Assembly (NCBI RefSeq): GCF_001748245.1
Contig: NZ_BDFO01000001.1
Span: forward strand, 6,911,346-6,975,345
DNA: 64,000 nt
Source: Oligoflexus tunisiensis
GTDB taxonomy: Bacteria > Bdellovibrionota_B > Oligoflexia > Oligoflexales > Oligoflexaceae
Direction of reading: 5' to 3'
Shown here in pieces: positions 8,359 through 17,875 of this stretch. The notes beneath the pieces were generated by a model. The model was not told the origin of the DNA. It saw only the letters and a list, made by a program, of their open reading frames with translations, and ran no database searches. The translations under genes and the position numbers were made by a program. The stretch's first letter is position 1; each line of letters opens with the position of its first letter.

Positions 8359-11139
8359 TTAGAAGCTTTGAGTCACACGCGCAAAATAGCTGCGACCGAC
8401 GTACGAGTAGAGGTACTGGGACGCGACATCCTCCGTACGCGCAGCATTGCCGTCATAGATACCACCGATGGTATTGAAGATATTGTTAACGCCAAGCTGC
8501 AGACCGGTATTGCCGATCAGGGTGGCAAACGTCGCATCAAATTCCGTATAAGGACTGACCTTGGCCTCGCGGCTGTAGGCCGAAGCCAATTCAGGGTCCG
8601 TGCTCATGCGGGAGATGGTGCGGCCATAGAGGGACAGTGAGCTGTCGTTGACGCTGGCGCTCAGCTGGTTGTTCCATCTCCAGCGTGGGACGCCAATGTA
8701 ACCAATTTTCTGGCGCAGAGGAGTCTGCTCATTGTCGGCCGACTTGTAGGACAGCATGCGGGCGTATTCTGTGCCAGCACCAAAGCGGAAGCTTCCCACG
8801 GCCTGCTGATAGTTGGCTTCGGAGATCACAGCCCGCACTTCCGTGCGACCCATGTTGCGCACGGGAACGCCGAGACTGGTAATCACACCGTCCTGGTTCA
8901 CGCGGACATCGTTCAAGTCAAAGACCCTGCCGCCCTGCGTATTGTCGGGGTTCTCAGCATACCAGGCTTCCACGATACTTTGCAGATCGTCGTTGCCGAA
9001 GGTCTTCTTCAGGTTGATGGCGTGGTAATCGGAGACCAGAGTCAGCCCTTCGATAGGCTCCAGAATGATACCGGCCGAGTAGTTGACGCCCTGTTCAGGA
9101 TCCAGGTCCTCGTTGCCGACCGAGTCGATGTAGATTTGATGGACAGGGGTGGAGCAGGGACGCCCATAGTCCTTCTCCGTCTGACACCATTTTTCATCGA
9201 TCAGGCTGATGTATCCACCGCCGCCTTCCTGATGCAAATAATCCAGGTTCGGAGCCTTGAAGCTGGTTGCATAACGGCCACGGAGGGCCACGCCTTGCAC
9301 AACCTTGAGTTTGGTGCCCAGACCGTAGTTCGTGGTATCACCGAAATCGCTGAAGTTATCAAAACGCAGAGCGCCTTCCACATCCATCCATTTGGTCACG
9401 GGAGCCGCAAATTCGGTTGCCACAGCGCGGGATGTCCGCGAGCCCTCGCCGCGGTTCGCGTAGGTGCCCGAGTAAAGAGCCAGGTTCTGGCTGTTCGTGG
9501 CGATATCACGCACATCAGGTGTTTGCTTGAAGGTTTCCTGGGTGACCTGCACTCCGATGCTGAAGGCCACAGGGCCGCCCGGCAGATCAAAGAGCTGGCG
9601 ATCAATAAAGGCGTCCCAGGTGGTGTTATCGCTGAATTCCTCAGCTTTCAAATCGGCGAAGACGGCGTCGAATGCAGCCGAATTACGCGCGGGATCGATC
9701 GGAATGAACTGTGGATCCGCACCAGCCACGAGGCCGAGGTTATTGCTGTTGAAGTAAAGGTTATGCAACGACTCCGAGTTGCGGTACTTCTTGCCGATGC
9801 GCTCCACCTGGCTCGACGTATAGGAGAGGCCCGACTGCAAACGCCAGCCGCCCAGAATCTCACCCTCAACCTTGGCCGCAGCGACCGAGTTTTTGTAGTG
9901 GTTGACCTGATTACGATCCACTGATTCCGCCACGGGTGCATACAGCTGCACGTAATCGGTGTTCTCATCCAGGGTCAGGCCGAGGGAACGAGCCTTGGCC
10001 GCACTCAGGATCACCGGGGCGTTGGTCACCGGATCAGTGGATGTGTAGTTGGCACGGCCGGAATTCGACGTGGTTTTGCTGTCACTGTAGGTCAGGACCC
10101 CGTTCAGGTTCCAGTCTGAACCGACCGCACTGTTGAGCAGAACCGATCCAAAGAATTCCTCTTTCGTGGGCGTCAGCTCGGAAGGAAAGTCGGAACGCCT
10201 GCCGGTACAGTAAACGTCATTCGGAGTACTGGGACTGATGGTCTGGCGCAATTCCGTCGGGCAGTTGTCGCTGGCCCTCATGGTGCCACGAACGACCTTA
10301 TCCCCCTCAATGGTCAGGGGACGATAGGAATAGGTGCCGAGCGGCGCCGTGGTATTCGTATAAAGATAGGCTGGATCGTTGGCAAACGAGAGGTCTCTCT
10401 TGCGTTTGTCGATGGGATCACGCTGGCGGCCACCGATCGAAAGAATCAGGTTCGAGTCGTCACCCAGGTCAATCCCCGTCGTGGCGGTAGCCGAACGCTC
10501 CGTTCCACCGGCCTCCTGCGGAACGTTCGCAAACAGCGAAACTTCCGAACCATGGAATTCCTTTTTCGTGATGATGTTCACCACACCACCGACCGCATCC
10601 GCGCCGTAAACCGCGGAAGCACCACCGGCGAGCACTTCAATACGCTCGATGACTCCGGTTGGAATGTTATCCACGTTCACCGCACCGAGGCCGGGAAGGG
10701 TCGGAATACGACGACCGTTCAAAAGAACGAGGGTCCGCGCGGCACCGATCCCCAAAAGGTCGATGGTCGCAGCACCGGATGATACATAACGGCTACCGCC
10801 GGAAAAGTTACCTGTGGGGCTGGTGGCCGCGGACTTTCGGAAGAAGTCGCCGACGCTGGCCGCACCGGATTTTTCGATTTGTTCTTTTTCCATGATGACC
10901 ACAGGAGCCGCGGTTTCCACGTCCACCCGCTTCAGGCGCGAGCCGACCACTTCAACGCGCTCTTCTTTTTTGTCTTTTTTCCTGGCTTCGCTCTCTTTGA
11001 CAGTGGCAGCGTCAGGAGTCTTTTCAACGGCAGTCGACGGACTTTGGGCCATTGCGCTGTTTTGGCAAAGGGCGAAGGCCAAAGGCAGGGAAATACGGAG
11101 CATCCATCCCGGAATCAGATTCGAGAGTTCGTGCCTCAT
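8359..11139 (-). CDS. TonB-dependent outer-membrane receptor
   Basis: A 926-residue receptor: signal peptide (LRISLPLAFALCQNSAMAQ), a Lys/Glu-rich linker, then a plug domain. The plug begins at VIMEKEQIEKSGAASVGDFF and contains LVLLNGRRIPTLPG and ASAVYGADAVGGVVNIITKK, both classic plug motifs. A 22-strand barrel follows, ending VGRSYFARVTQSF with terminal Phe. It imports a siderophore, sugar or other ligand using TonB energy; no neighbour reveals the substrate. The start at 11139 is preferred over an upstream one because AAGGATACCCTCT precedes it and the signal peptide then has normal length. Confidence 0.93.
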   Translation of the reverse strand: MRHELSNLIPGWMLRISLPLAFALCQNSAMAQSPSTAVEKTPDAATVKESEARKKDKKEERVEVVGSRLKRVDVETAAPVVIMEKEQIEKSGAASVGDFFRKSAATSPTGNFSGGSRYVSSGAATIDLLGIGAARTLVLLNGRRIPTLPGLGAVNVDNIPTGVIERIEVLAGGASAVYGADAVGGVVNIITKKEFHGSEVSLFANVPQEAGGTERSATATTGIDLGDDSNLILSIGGRQRDPIDKRKRDLSFANDPAYLYTNTTAPLGTYSYRPLTIEGDKVVRGTMRASDNCPTELRQTISPSTPNDVYCTGRRSDFPSELTPTKEEFFGSVLLNSAVGSDWNLNGVLTYSDSKTTSNSGRANYTSTDPVTNAPVILSAAKARSLGLTLDENTDYVQLYAPVAESVDRNQVNHYKNSVAAAKVEGEILGGWRLQSGLSYTSSQVERIGKKYRNSESLHNLYFNSNNLGLVAGADPQFIPIDPARNSAAFDAVFADLKAEEFSDNTTWDAFIDRQLFDLPGGPVAFSIGVQVTQETFKQTPDVRDIATNSQNLALYSGTYANRGEGSRTSRAVATEFAAPVTKWMDVEGALRFDNFSDFGDTTNYGLGTKLKVVQGVALRGRYATSFKAPNLDYLHQEGGGGYISLIDEKWCQTEKDYGRPCSTPVHQIYIDSVGNEDLDPEQGVNYSAGIILEPIEGLTLVSDYHAINLKKTFGNDDLQSIVEAWYAENPDNTQGGRVFDLNDVRVNQDGVITSLGVPVRNMGRTEVRAVISEANYQQAVGSFRFGAGTEYARMLSYKSADNEQTPLRQKIGYIGVPRWRWNNQLSASVNDSSLSLYGRTISRMSTDPELASAYSREAKVSPYTEFDATFATLIGNTGLQLGVNNIFNTIGGIYDGNAARTEDVASQYLYSYVGRSYFARVTQSF

Positions 11140-11298
11140 AGAGGGTATCCTTCTATTAGAAAAGCTTAAGACCCTCCAGCGATAACAAAGCCACGCTTTT
11201 GAAGCAACCAAGGACGCACTGAAAACTGGTCAAGTGGCCAAATTTTATTTCAAGGTGATCAGATGTGAGGTGAACTGTGGTCTTTTTCTTTCATCGTG

Positions 11299-11322
11299 GC
11301 GAATCCCGGAATCGGGATTCGC
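11299..11322. repeat. Perfect inverted repeat downstream of ogt
   Basis: GCGAATCCCG, GAAT, CGGGATTCGC: a 10-bp perfect stem with a 4-base spacer. It lies 19 bases after the ogt stop and before the receptor gene's start region. No T-run follows on the minus strand. It may end the repair operon transcript or be an operator for the receptor gene. Confidence 0.6.
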
Positions 11323-11340
11323 AGTATCAGCTTGCAGATT

Positions 11341-11814
11341 TTAAAGAGCTTCGAGTTGCAGAAGCCAGCTTTTCCGGTCCAATCCCCCGGAATAGCCACC
11401 CAGACTGGCGTTCGAGGCGATCACGCGATGACAGGGGATGATCAGGCACAAGGGGTTTCTGCCGTTGGCCGCACCTACAGCGCGACAGGCCTTGGGTCGT
11501 TGAACCCGGTGTGCGAGTTCACGGTAAGAGATGGTCTGCCCATAAGGAATGCGGCGCAGCTCATTCCAAACTTCCTTTTGAAACGAGGTGCCCTGCATCG
11601 CCAGGGGGACATCAAAGTCCTTGCGCTCGCCGTTCAAATAGGCCTGAATCTGCTCGGCCGCTTCCATGAGATGGCCAGCCGCGATGGGATCAGACTGATC
11701 CTTTAAGTAAGGAACTTTCTGTTCGTCCCAATAAACACCTGAAAGACCTTCGGCGGATGCGATTAAATAGAGTGAACCTATTTTGCTGGTCACAGCCAAT
11801 TGATAAGAATTCAT
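11341..11814 (-). CDS. ogt: Methylated-DNA-protein-cysteine methyltransferase
   Basis: This 157-residue protein removes O6-methylguanine by transfer to its own cysteine. The active site is LIIPCHRVIAS; the helix-turn-helix arginine region is KACRAVGAANGRNP, and RIPYGQTISYRELA precedes it. The start at 11814 is chosen because its ATG overlaps the stop of the Ada-AlkA gene (ATGA) and AAGGTGG lies 6 bases upstream. Together with the upstream fusion it gives a full alkylation repair set: phosphotriester, N3-methyladenine and O6-methylguanine. Confidence 0.95.
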   Translation of the reverse strand: MNSYQLAVTSKIGSLYLIASAEGLSGVYWDEQKVPYLKDQSDPIAAGHLMEAAEQIQAYLNGERKDFDVPLAMQGTSFQKEVWNELRRIPYGQTISYRELAHRVQRPKACRAVGAANGRNPLCLIIPCHRVIASNASLGGYSGGLDRKSWLLQLEAL

Positions 11815-13208
11815 GTTTTGCCACCTTTCTGAGCGTCCTTGGATCTGACGTAGTCCCGCCAAAGTATTTGGGTCAGATAAGACTTTTGTGAAGTCCAGAG
11901 TTCCACGTCCCGCACCTCAGTCCGCTTCATCATCAAATCCGTACGCGGAAAAGCATCCGCGTCCCCGAGACAACGCATGGCGATCCATTCCACGGTCCAG
12001 GGACCAATGCCCGGGATGGCCGCAAGTTTTTTCCGGGTTTCGGACAGATCCGCCAGACGCGAAAGCACAAGTCCGCCTTCACTGACCTGAGCGGACAGCT
12101 GCCGTATGGCTTCCGCTTTCTGTCGGGTCAGGCCGAGCGTTTCCAGCTCCGCGCTCTGAAGTACCGCAGCCTTGGGAAAAGTGAAAATCTCATCGTCTGT
12201 CAGTCGATGTCCATACGTGCTCACCAATTTGCGCAGCATCTGGCGCGCATGAACGGTGGAAACGAGCTGACTGATCACAATGCCAACGGCCGTCTCAAAG
12301 GCATCAAAGCAGCCTGGAATCCGAATCCCGTGGGCCAGCCGCTCCGAACTTTGCGGCAAATCATGAGGATTGTGATCCGCATCAAAGAGATGGCGCAGTC
12401 GGGCGATCAGCGGACGCAGCTCGGGTAGTCTTATGTTTTGAAATTCTGTGATGAGCGTTCCGTCCTGGAAGGTCACCCGCACCTGACCCGGAGGCTGATC
12501 CTTCTGCGGAATGAAACGGGTATACGAGGTCTCATCCACCCGCTCGACTCCATAGGTTTGATGACCGCGCAGAAACCGAAGCATGGACGGCCAATCATAA
12601 GGCTCACGCACAGCGAGATGCAGCTGCAGGCCCGGCGCCTCATCCTGCGTTGTCTGCCGACGAAAAGCGGAAGGCGGCTTGTGATAGAGCTCCTGAAAGG
12701 CCTCGTTGAAGCGACGGATCGATTGAAAACCGGCCGCAAACGCGATTTCGGTGAGCGGCTGCCGGGTTTCACCAATCAACTGCCGCGCCAGATGCAAACG
12801 ACGGTTGATCATGATTTCCACAGGCGAGGCCCCAAGATGCTCGAGGAAGAGCCGTCTCAGATGCCGATCGCTCATGCCCAGCGTGGCCGCGAGTTCTTCA
12901 ACGGTCAAACCTTCACCAGCCCGTTCATCCATCAAACGCAGGGCCCGCGCCACCGACACGCCGGTTCCTTCCCAGCGCTGACTGCCAGGAGCCAGATCCG
13001 GACGACAGCGAAGGCAGGGCCGATAGCCGGCTTTTTCCGCTGCGGTTGCACTTTTGAAGATGCGAATGTTTTCAGGTTTGGGTCGCGCCGGACAGATCGG
13101 CCGGCAGTAGATTCGGGTGGTGGTGACGCCCCAGTAGAGGCGTCCGTCGTAGCGTGGGTCCCGGCGTTCGATGATCTTTTTGAAGTTTTGGTCGTTTTGC
13201 GTTCTCAT
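11811..13208 (-). CDS. alkA: Ada-AlkA fusion: methylphosphotriester sensor and 3-methyladenine DNA glycosylase
   Basis: The 465-residue protein has three parts. Residues 1-75 are the Ada zinc domain with four cysteines (Cys35, Cys39, Cys65, Cys68), of which Cys35 is the expected methyl acceptor. Residues ~80-185 are an AraC-type helix-turn-helix (LTVEELAATLGMSDRHLRRL, ITEIAFAAGFQSIRRFNEA-like). Residues ~200-455 are AlkA, with the helix-hairpin-helix LAAIPGIGPWTVEWIAMR and catalytic Asp in GDADAFPRTDLMM. The family senses alkylation by methyl transfer, activates its own operon and excises alkylated bases. It is co-transcribed with ogt. Confidence 0.93.
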   Translation of the reverse strand: MRTQNDQNFKKIIERRDPRYDGRLYWGVTTTRIYCRPICPARPKPENIRIFKSATAAEKAGYRPCLRCRPDLAPGSQRWEGTGVSVARALRLMDERAGEGLTVEELAATLGMSDRHLRRLFLEHLGASPVEIMINRRLHLARQLIGETRQPLTEIAFAAGFQSIRRFNEAFQELYHKPPSAFRRQTTQDEAPGLQLHLAVREPYDWPSMLRFLRGHQTYGVERVDETSYTRFIPQKDQPPGQVRVTFQDGTLITEFQNIRLPELRPLIARLRHLFDADHNPHDLPQSSERLAHGIRIPGCFDAFETAVGIVISQLVSTVHARQMLRKLVSTYGHRLTDDEIFTFPKAAVLQSAELETLGLTRQKAEAIRQLSAQVSEGGLVLSRLADLSETRKKLAAIPGIGPWTVEWIAMRCLGDADAFPRTDLMMKRTEVRDVELWTSQKSYLTQILWRDYVRSKDAQKGGKT

Positions 13209-13263
13209 GCGCGTATCCTACGACAGCCGTGGCCGAAGCACTGGCGGTTTTCGGACCTGATCG

Positions 13264-15114
13264 CTACATCGTGATATAAACATGCAGAATCTGGATCGCC
13301 GCCGGCGTCAAACCGGAGATTCGCGACGCCTGACCCAGGTTATGCGGCCGGTGTTTTTTCAGCTTTTCCACCACCTCACGGCTGAGTCCGGATACGCTTT
13401 CAAAGGCAAATTCACTGGGAATTTTGACCCGTTCCAGCTGCTCCGAGCTGCGGATGGCACGCCGTTCGCGATCAATGTAACCTTCATATTTGACTTCAAT
13501 TTCCAAACGACGCAGGACAGACCGATCATAGGTCTGAAGCATCGGAACATGCGGCAGAAGATCGAAGATCGAAACCCGGGGTTTGCGGAGGATGGCATCC
13601 AGACGCGTGCCGATATTATCCTTGGCATCCAGGAATTCGACCGGCAGTTGATACGGACCAATCGTCGTGTTTTTCACAAGGTCCTGCAGCTCCTCCAGGG
13701 ATTTCTGCCGGCTGATAAAGCCGCTGTAATCGTCATCCCGCACAAGACCTATGTCACGGCCGATTTCCGTCAGACGCAGATCCGCATTGTCCTCCCGCAA
13801 GTAGAGACGATGCTCCGCTCGCGAGGTGAACATGCGGTAAGGCTCCTGGGTGCCTTTGGTGACAAGGTCATCCACCAGAACGCCGATATACGCTTCGGCC
13901 CGGCTTAAAATCAGACCTTCCTGATCAGCCGCTTTCCGGGCGGCGTTGATGCCGGCCATCAAACCCTGAGCCGCCGCTTCCTCGTAACCCGTGGTGCCGT
14001 TGATCTGGCCGGCAAGGAAAAGACCGCTGAGCTTTTTGGTTTCAAGCGTGGATTTCAACTCGGTCGGATCCACGAAGTCATATTCAATCGCATAGCCTGG
14101 ACGGATGATCTCGGCCTTTTCAAGACCCCGCACGGTGCGTACGAATTCCAGCTGAGCCCGCAGAGGAAGCGAAGTCGAAAGACCGTTCGGATAAACCTCG
14201 CAAGTATCGTAACCCTGAGGTTCGAGGAAAATCTGATGCTCCTCACGATCCGCGAACTTCACCACCTTGTCCTCGATGGAAGGACAGTAGCGCGGGCCGA
14301 TGCCGACGATCTCACCGCTATAGAGCGGCGACTCGCTCAGATATTTGCGAATGACATCGTGCGTGCGCGGGTTGGTGTACGTGATGTACATCGGGATCAA
14401 AGGCTGGGTGATGGCCTTGGTTGCAAAGCTGAAGGGGATGATATCGTCATCCGAATGCTGGGCCTCGCATGCCGACCAGTCGATGGTCTTGCCATCAAGG
14501 CGCGGCGTGGTCCCGGTTTTCAGGCGGCCCACACGGAAGCCGAAATGACGAATGCATTCCGCCAGACCTACGGAAGGCGCGTCACCTGCGCGTCCGGCCG
14601 AGATTTTTTGATTCCCGATATGGATCAAGCCGTTCAAAAAAGTGCCCGTCGTGATCACAACAGTTCGGCTATGAAACTTACCAAAGAGACGCGTCTCAAC
14701 GCCAACCACAGCCGGCGTTTGACTGTCGTTGTCAATTAAAAGTCCCTCAACACTATCCTGACGAATGTGCAGGTTAGGCGTGTTCTCGAGCGTGTGCTTC
14801 ATATAGCGGCGATAAAGGTCCATGTCCGCCTGAGCGCGCGATGACCAGATGGCTGGACCTTTTTTGCGGTTCAGAATGCGATACTGTATACCGGTTGCGT
14901 CGATGGCCTTGCCCATCTGCCCGCCCAGCGCATCGATTTCCTTGACCAGATGACCCTTGGCAGTCCCGCCAATCGCGGGGTTGCAGGACATGGCGGCAAT
15001 GCGATCCACAACCTGAGTCACCAAAAGAGTCCTGCGGCCCATGCGTGCCGCCGCCAGAGCGGCTTCACAACCGGCGTGGCCACCGCCTATCACAATGACA
15101 TCAAACTGCGTCAT
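13264..15114 (-). CDS. mnmG: tRNA uridine-5-carboxymethylaminomethyl modification enzyme MnmG (GidA)
   Basis: A 616-residue FAD enzyme that works with MnmE to modify U34 of several tRNAs. It shows the FAD-binding GGGHAGCEAALAAARMG near the start, then the GidA signatures MSCNPAIGGTAKGHLVKEID and GPAIWSSRAQAD. The C-terminal domain is ANLGQASRISGLTPAAIQIL-like. The start at 15114 is preferred over 15162 because MTQFDVIVIGGG matches the family N-terminus and AAAGGTACGAC precedes it. No mnmE, rsmG or parAB genes are adjacent. Confidence 0.97.
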   Translation of the reverse strand: MTQFDVIVIGGGHAGCEAALAAARMGRRTLLVTQVVDRIAAMSCNPAIGGTAKGHLVKEIDALGGQMGKAIDATGIQYRILNRKKGPAIWSSRAQADMDLYRRYMKHTLENTPNLHIRQDSVEGLLIDNDSQTPAVVGVETRLFGKFHSRTVVITTGTFLNGLIHIGNQKISAGRAGDAPSVGLAECIRHFGFRVGRLKTGTTPRLDGKTIDWSACEAQHSDDDIIPFSFATKAITQPLIPMYITYTNPRTHDVIRKYLSESPLYSGEIVGIGPRYCPSIEDKVVKFADREEHQIFLEPQGYDTCEVYPNGLSTSLPLRAQLEFVRTVRGLEKAEIIRPGYAIEYDFVDPTELKSTLETKKLSGLFLAGQINGTTGYEEAAAQGLMAGINAARKAADQEGLILSRAEAYIGVLVDDLVTKGTQEPYRMFTSRAEHRLYLREDNADLRLTEIGRDIGLVRDDDYSGFISRQKSLEELQDLVKNTTIGPYQLPVEFLDAKDNIGTRLDAILRKPRVSIFDLLPHVPMLQTYDRSVLRRLEIEVKYEGYIDRERRAIRSSEQLERVKIPSEFAFESVSGLSREVVEKLKKHRPHNLGQASRISGLTPAAIQILHVYITM

Positions 15115-15401
15115 GTCGTACCTTTCTTGTCCTGCCTGGATCGTGGATTTTTCACTTGTCAAACGACCCTGTCCACGGAAATCTGGTACTAACTTAATAA
15201 GTCAAACATGACAAGAACAGATGCGCGAGAGGCCTTGCTGCATGCGGTGAGCGAAGCTTACATCATGAGCTTTACGCCTTATTTTCAAGGGCTTTGGCTT
15301 ACTTGCTATTTTCAAACCCTTCGAGTATTTCTTGGTGCTCATGTACCGGTGTAGGCTGATTTGAGCTGCAAATCATACCCAGGACAAAAAGGAAGGATAG
15401 G

Positions 15402-16517
15402 ATGGCTATTTTTGAAGATCTAACCACCATGGGGCACGAACAGGTTGTCTTCTGCCATGACAAAACAACAGGGTTGAAGGCGATTATCGCCATTCACGAT
15501 ACAACCCTGGGGCCGGCTCTTGGTGGCTGCCGCATGTGGGATTACAAGTCCGATGAGGAAGCGCTGCGCGACGTGCTGCGCCTGTCCAGGGGTATGACCT
15601 ATAAGAACGCTGTGACCGGATTGAATCTTGGCGGCGGCAAGTCAGTGATCATCGGTGATCCCAAGAAATTGAAGAGCGAAGCGCTGTTCCGGACCTTCGG
15701 TCGCTTTGTGGACAGCCTCGGCGGTCGTTACATTACAGCGGAAGACGTGAACATCCGCGTGAGCGACATCGAACAGGTCGGTCTGGAAACCGCTTATATA
15801 ACAGGCGTCAGCTCGCGGGCTGGCGGTTCGGGCGATCCTTCGCCTGTGACAGCCTGGGGCGTGTTCCAGGGCATCAAGGCTTCGGTGAAGTATAAATTGA
15901 ACAAGGATGCCTTGAAGGGCGTGAGCGTTGCGATCCAGGGTGCTGGCGCCGTGGGCTCGCATCTTGTGGAATACCTTGTGAATGAAGGCGCGAAAGTTTA
16001 CGTGGCCGACATTGATCCTGAGAAGGTCAAGTCCAACGTGAAACTCTACGGCGCGGAAGCGGCTCAGCTGCATGAGATTCATAAGCTGGACGTCGATGTC
16101 TTCGCACCCTGTGCGTTGGGTGGCTTCCTGAATGATCAAACCATTCCGGACATCAAGGCCCCGATCGTGGCCGGCGCGGCCAACAACCAGCTGCTGGATG
16201 AAATCGTACATGGAGCGATGCTGAAGGAACGCGGCATTCTTTATGCGCCGGATTATGTGATCAACGCCGGTGGCGTGATCAACGTGTATCAGGAGCTTCA
16301 AGGTTATGATGCGGAAATCGCCAAGAAGAAGGCGTCCGGCATTTATGATACTCTGTTGGCCATTTATCAGCAGGCGGATGACCAGCAGATAACCACCAAC
16401 GCAGCTTCCAACATGATTGCTGAGCAGCGTATTCAGTCGGTCCGTGCCATGAAGGATTTGCGGAATACGATGGATAATCAAACCTGGGTACAAACCAGCC
16501 GCGGTCGCGGTCGTTGA
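15402..16517 (+). CDS. Leucine dehydrogenase-type amino acid dehydrogenase
   Basis: The 371-residue protein belongs to the Glu/Leu/Phe/Val dehydrogenases. Substrate-binding LGPALGGCRMW, catalytic lysine in GMTYKNAVTGLNLGGGKSV, and the NAD-binding GVSVAIQGAGAVGSHLVEYL are all present. It reversibly deaminates branched-chain amino acids to 2-oxo acids with NAD. The size and the GGGKSVI motif favour leucine over glutamate dehydrogenase. AAAGGAAGGATAGG is the ribosome binding site. It appears monocistronic and is convergent with the lipoprotein gene. Confidence 0.9.
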   Translation: MAIFEDLTTMGHEQVVFCHDKTTGLKAIIAIHDTTLGPALGGCRMWDYKSDEEALRDVLRLSRGMTYKNAVTGLNLGGGKSVIIGDPKKLKSEALFRTFGRFVDSLGGRYITAEDVNIRVSDIEQVGLETAYITGVSSRAGGSGDPSPVTAWGVFQGIKASVKYKLNKDALKGVSVAIQGAGAVGSHLVEYLVNEGAKVYVADIDPEKVKSNVKLYGAEAAQLHEIHKLDVDVFAPCALGGFLNDQTIPDIKAPIVAGAANNQLLDEIVHGAMLKERGILYAPDYVINAGGVINVYQELQGYDAEIAKKKASGIYDTLLAIYQQADDQQITTNAASNMIAEQRIQSVRAMKDLRNTMDNQTWVQTSRGRGR

Positions 16518-16530
16518 ATCAGGCCGGGGT

Positions 16531-16570
16531 GAGCAGGTCGGAGGCCCTCACGGGCCCTGACGCACTGCTC
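16531..16570. terminator. Nested hairpin between convergent genes, possible bidirectional terminator
   Basis: GAGCAG (16531-16536) pairs with CTGCTC (16565-16570), enclosing GGCCC-TCAC-GGGCC (16543-16556). No clear T-run is seen on either side. Confidence 0.35.
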
Positions 16571-16603
16571 GCCATCGCACCCGCTTGTCATCCCCGCAGG
16601 GGA

Positions 16604-17875
16604 TCAGTAATCCCGAATCAACTGCAGTTCCCCAGCCTTGATCGAAACCTTGCGCACACGCGACGTCTTCCCATCATTGAAAATGGTCAGATCGTAATTC
16701 CCCGGTTTCAACAGAATCCGTGACACCTGCACCGCAGCGGGCAGCAGGGCCCAGCTGCGTGTATCAGCCGTTTCCGTCACGGCCCCGTAGATATTCCCAG
16801 CCAGCCAACCGATAGCCCCGAATTCCTTCTGGGCCTTTTGGGTCATCTGGCTTTTCATCACAAGACGCGCCAGGGATTTCGCTACAATGCGGCCCCGCCG
16901 ATCCTCAAGCGTCTCCCGCGCGATCATATCAAAATTCTGCGCAAGGTCCGCTGGCTGCGAGCGGTCGTCATCGATCCGGATTCCTGTCCGCCCATAGTGG
17001 GCTTTCACGCGCCGAATCACAGGAAACGAAAACCGCACAATTTCTGAACCGATCGGAATGACGAACTCCGACTTCTCCTTGCTCGCGATCTCACCGAGTT
17101 CATGCAGGACCACGACCTCACCCAGGCTATCCCTGGTATCCAGCCCCTGCAGCTCATAATTCTTCTTCAGCTCCTTGGCTTCATCCGCCCGCCTGCGTTT
17201 CACCAGAAGGCGATAAAGTGCGACCACCAGATGATCGGGGGCTTGGGTCGCAAAGATCTTGCGATAGTCACCCTCGTAAATTTTCAAAGCCGCGCGGTAA
17301 TCCACAATCGCGGAATCATCCTCACCTAACGCCTCATAGATCATGCCAGCCAGATAGCGGGCATAGGCATCCTCCTTGTAACGGTTCTTATTCTCTTCAT
17401 AAAAACTGTTGATCTCATTGAGGCGGGTATTGATACGCGCTGCTTCCACACGCGCGGCCTTCAGATCCCCATCCTCGATGAAGGAGTGAGCCAGCATCGT
17501 ATGGATCGCCACCTTTTCATAATCCTCGCCCGGATAATCCTGGGCGGAATCATTGAAGACAAAGGTGGCCGCAGCCTTGCTCACACTCGTGGTGTAAAGC
17601 TCATCCACGATACGATCCGCTTTCAAAAGCAGCTTGCGGGAATCCTCACGCTGACCCTGACGGTCCAGGATCATGGCTTTTTCCAGCAAATAGAGCAGAC
17701 GGTTCCGCGTCTGCTCCTTCAGCGGGGATTCCTCCAGCTTCTGCAAAGCCTCCCCATACTGACCCGCGCGAAACGAAGTCTGCACCTGTCTTATGTCATC
17801 CGAATAGGACGCGCAGCCGGTCAGAAAAAAGACCAGCCCGCTGACCAACCCGGAATGCCGCAGAAATTTAATCAA
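16604..17875 (-). CDS. Lipoprotein with TPR-like helical repeats (COG3014-like)
   Basis: A 423-residue protein with a lipobox (FFLTGCAS, lipidated Cys21), a helical repeat domain rich in TPR-like patterns (residues ~30-250) and a beta-rich C-terminal part. Its start codon is TTG and overlaps the stop of the lpoB gene (TTGA), so it is translationally coupled. This neighbour pairing with LpoB is seen for COG3014 proteins in other bacteria (from memory) and suggests a role in cell-wall synthase control. No enzymatic motif is visible. Confidence 0.75.
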   Translation of the reverse strand: MIKFLRHSGLVSGLVFFLTGCASYSDDIRQVQTSFRAGQYGEALQKLEESPLKEQTRNRLLYLLEKAMILDRQGQREDSRKLLLKADRIVDELYTTSVSKAAATFVFNDSAQDYPGEDYEKVAIHTMLAHSFIEDGDLKAARVEAARINTRLNEINSFYEENKNRYKEDAYARYLAGMIYEALGEDDSAIVDYRAALKIYEGDYRKIFATQAPDHLVVALYRLLVKRRRADEAKELKKNYELQGLDTRDSLGEVVVLHELGEIASKEKSEFVIPIGSEIVRFSFPVIRRVKAHYGRTGIRIDDDRSQPADLAQNFDMIARETLEDRRGRIVAKSLARLVMKSQMTQKAQKEFGAIGWLAGNIYGAVTETADTRSWALLPAAVQVSRILLKPGNYDLTIFNDGKTSRVRKVSIKAGELQLIRDY

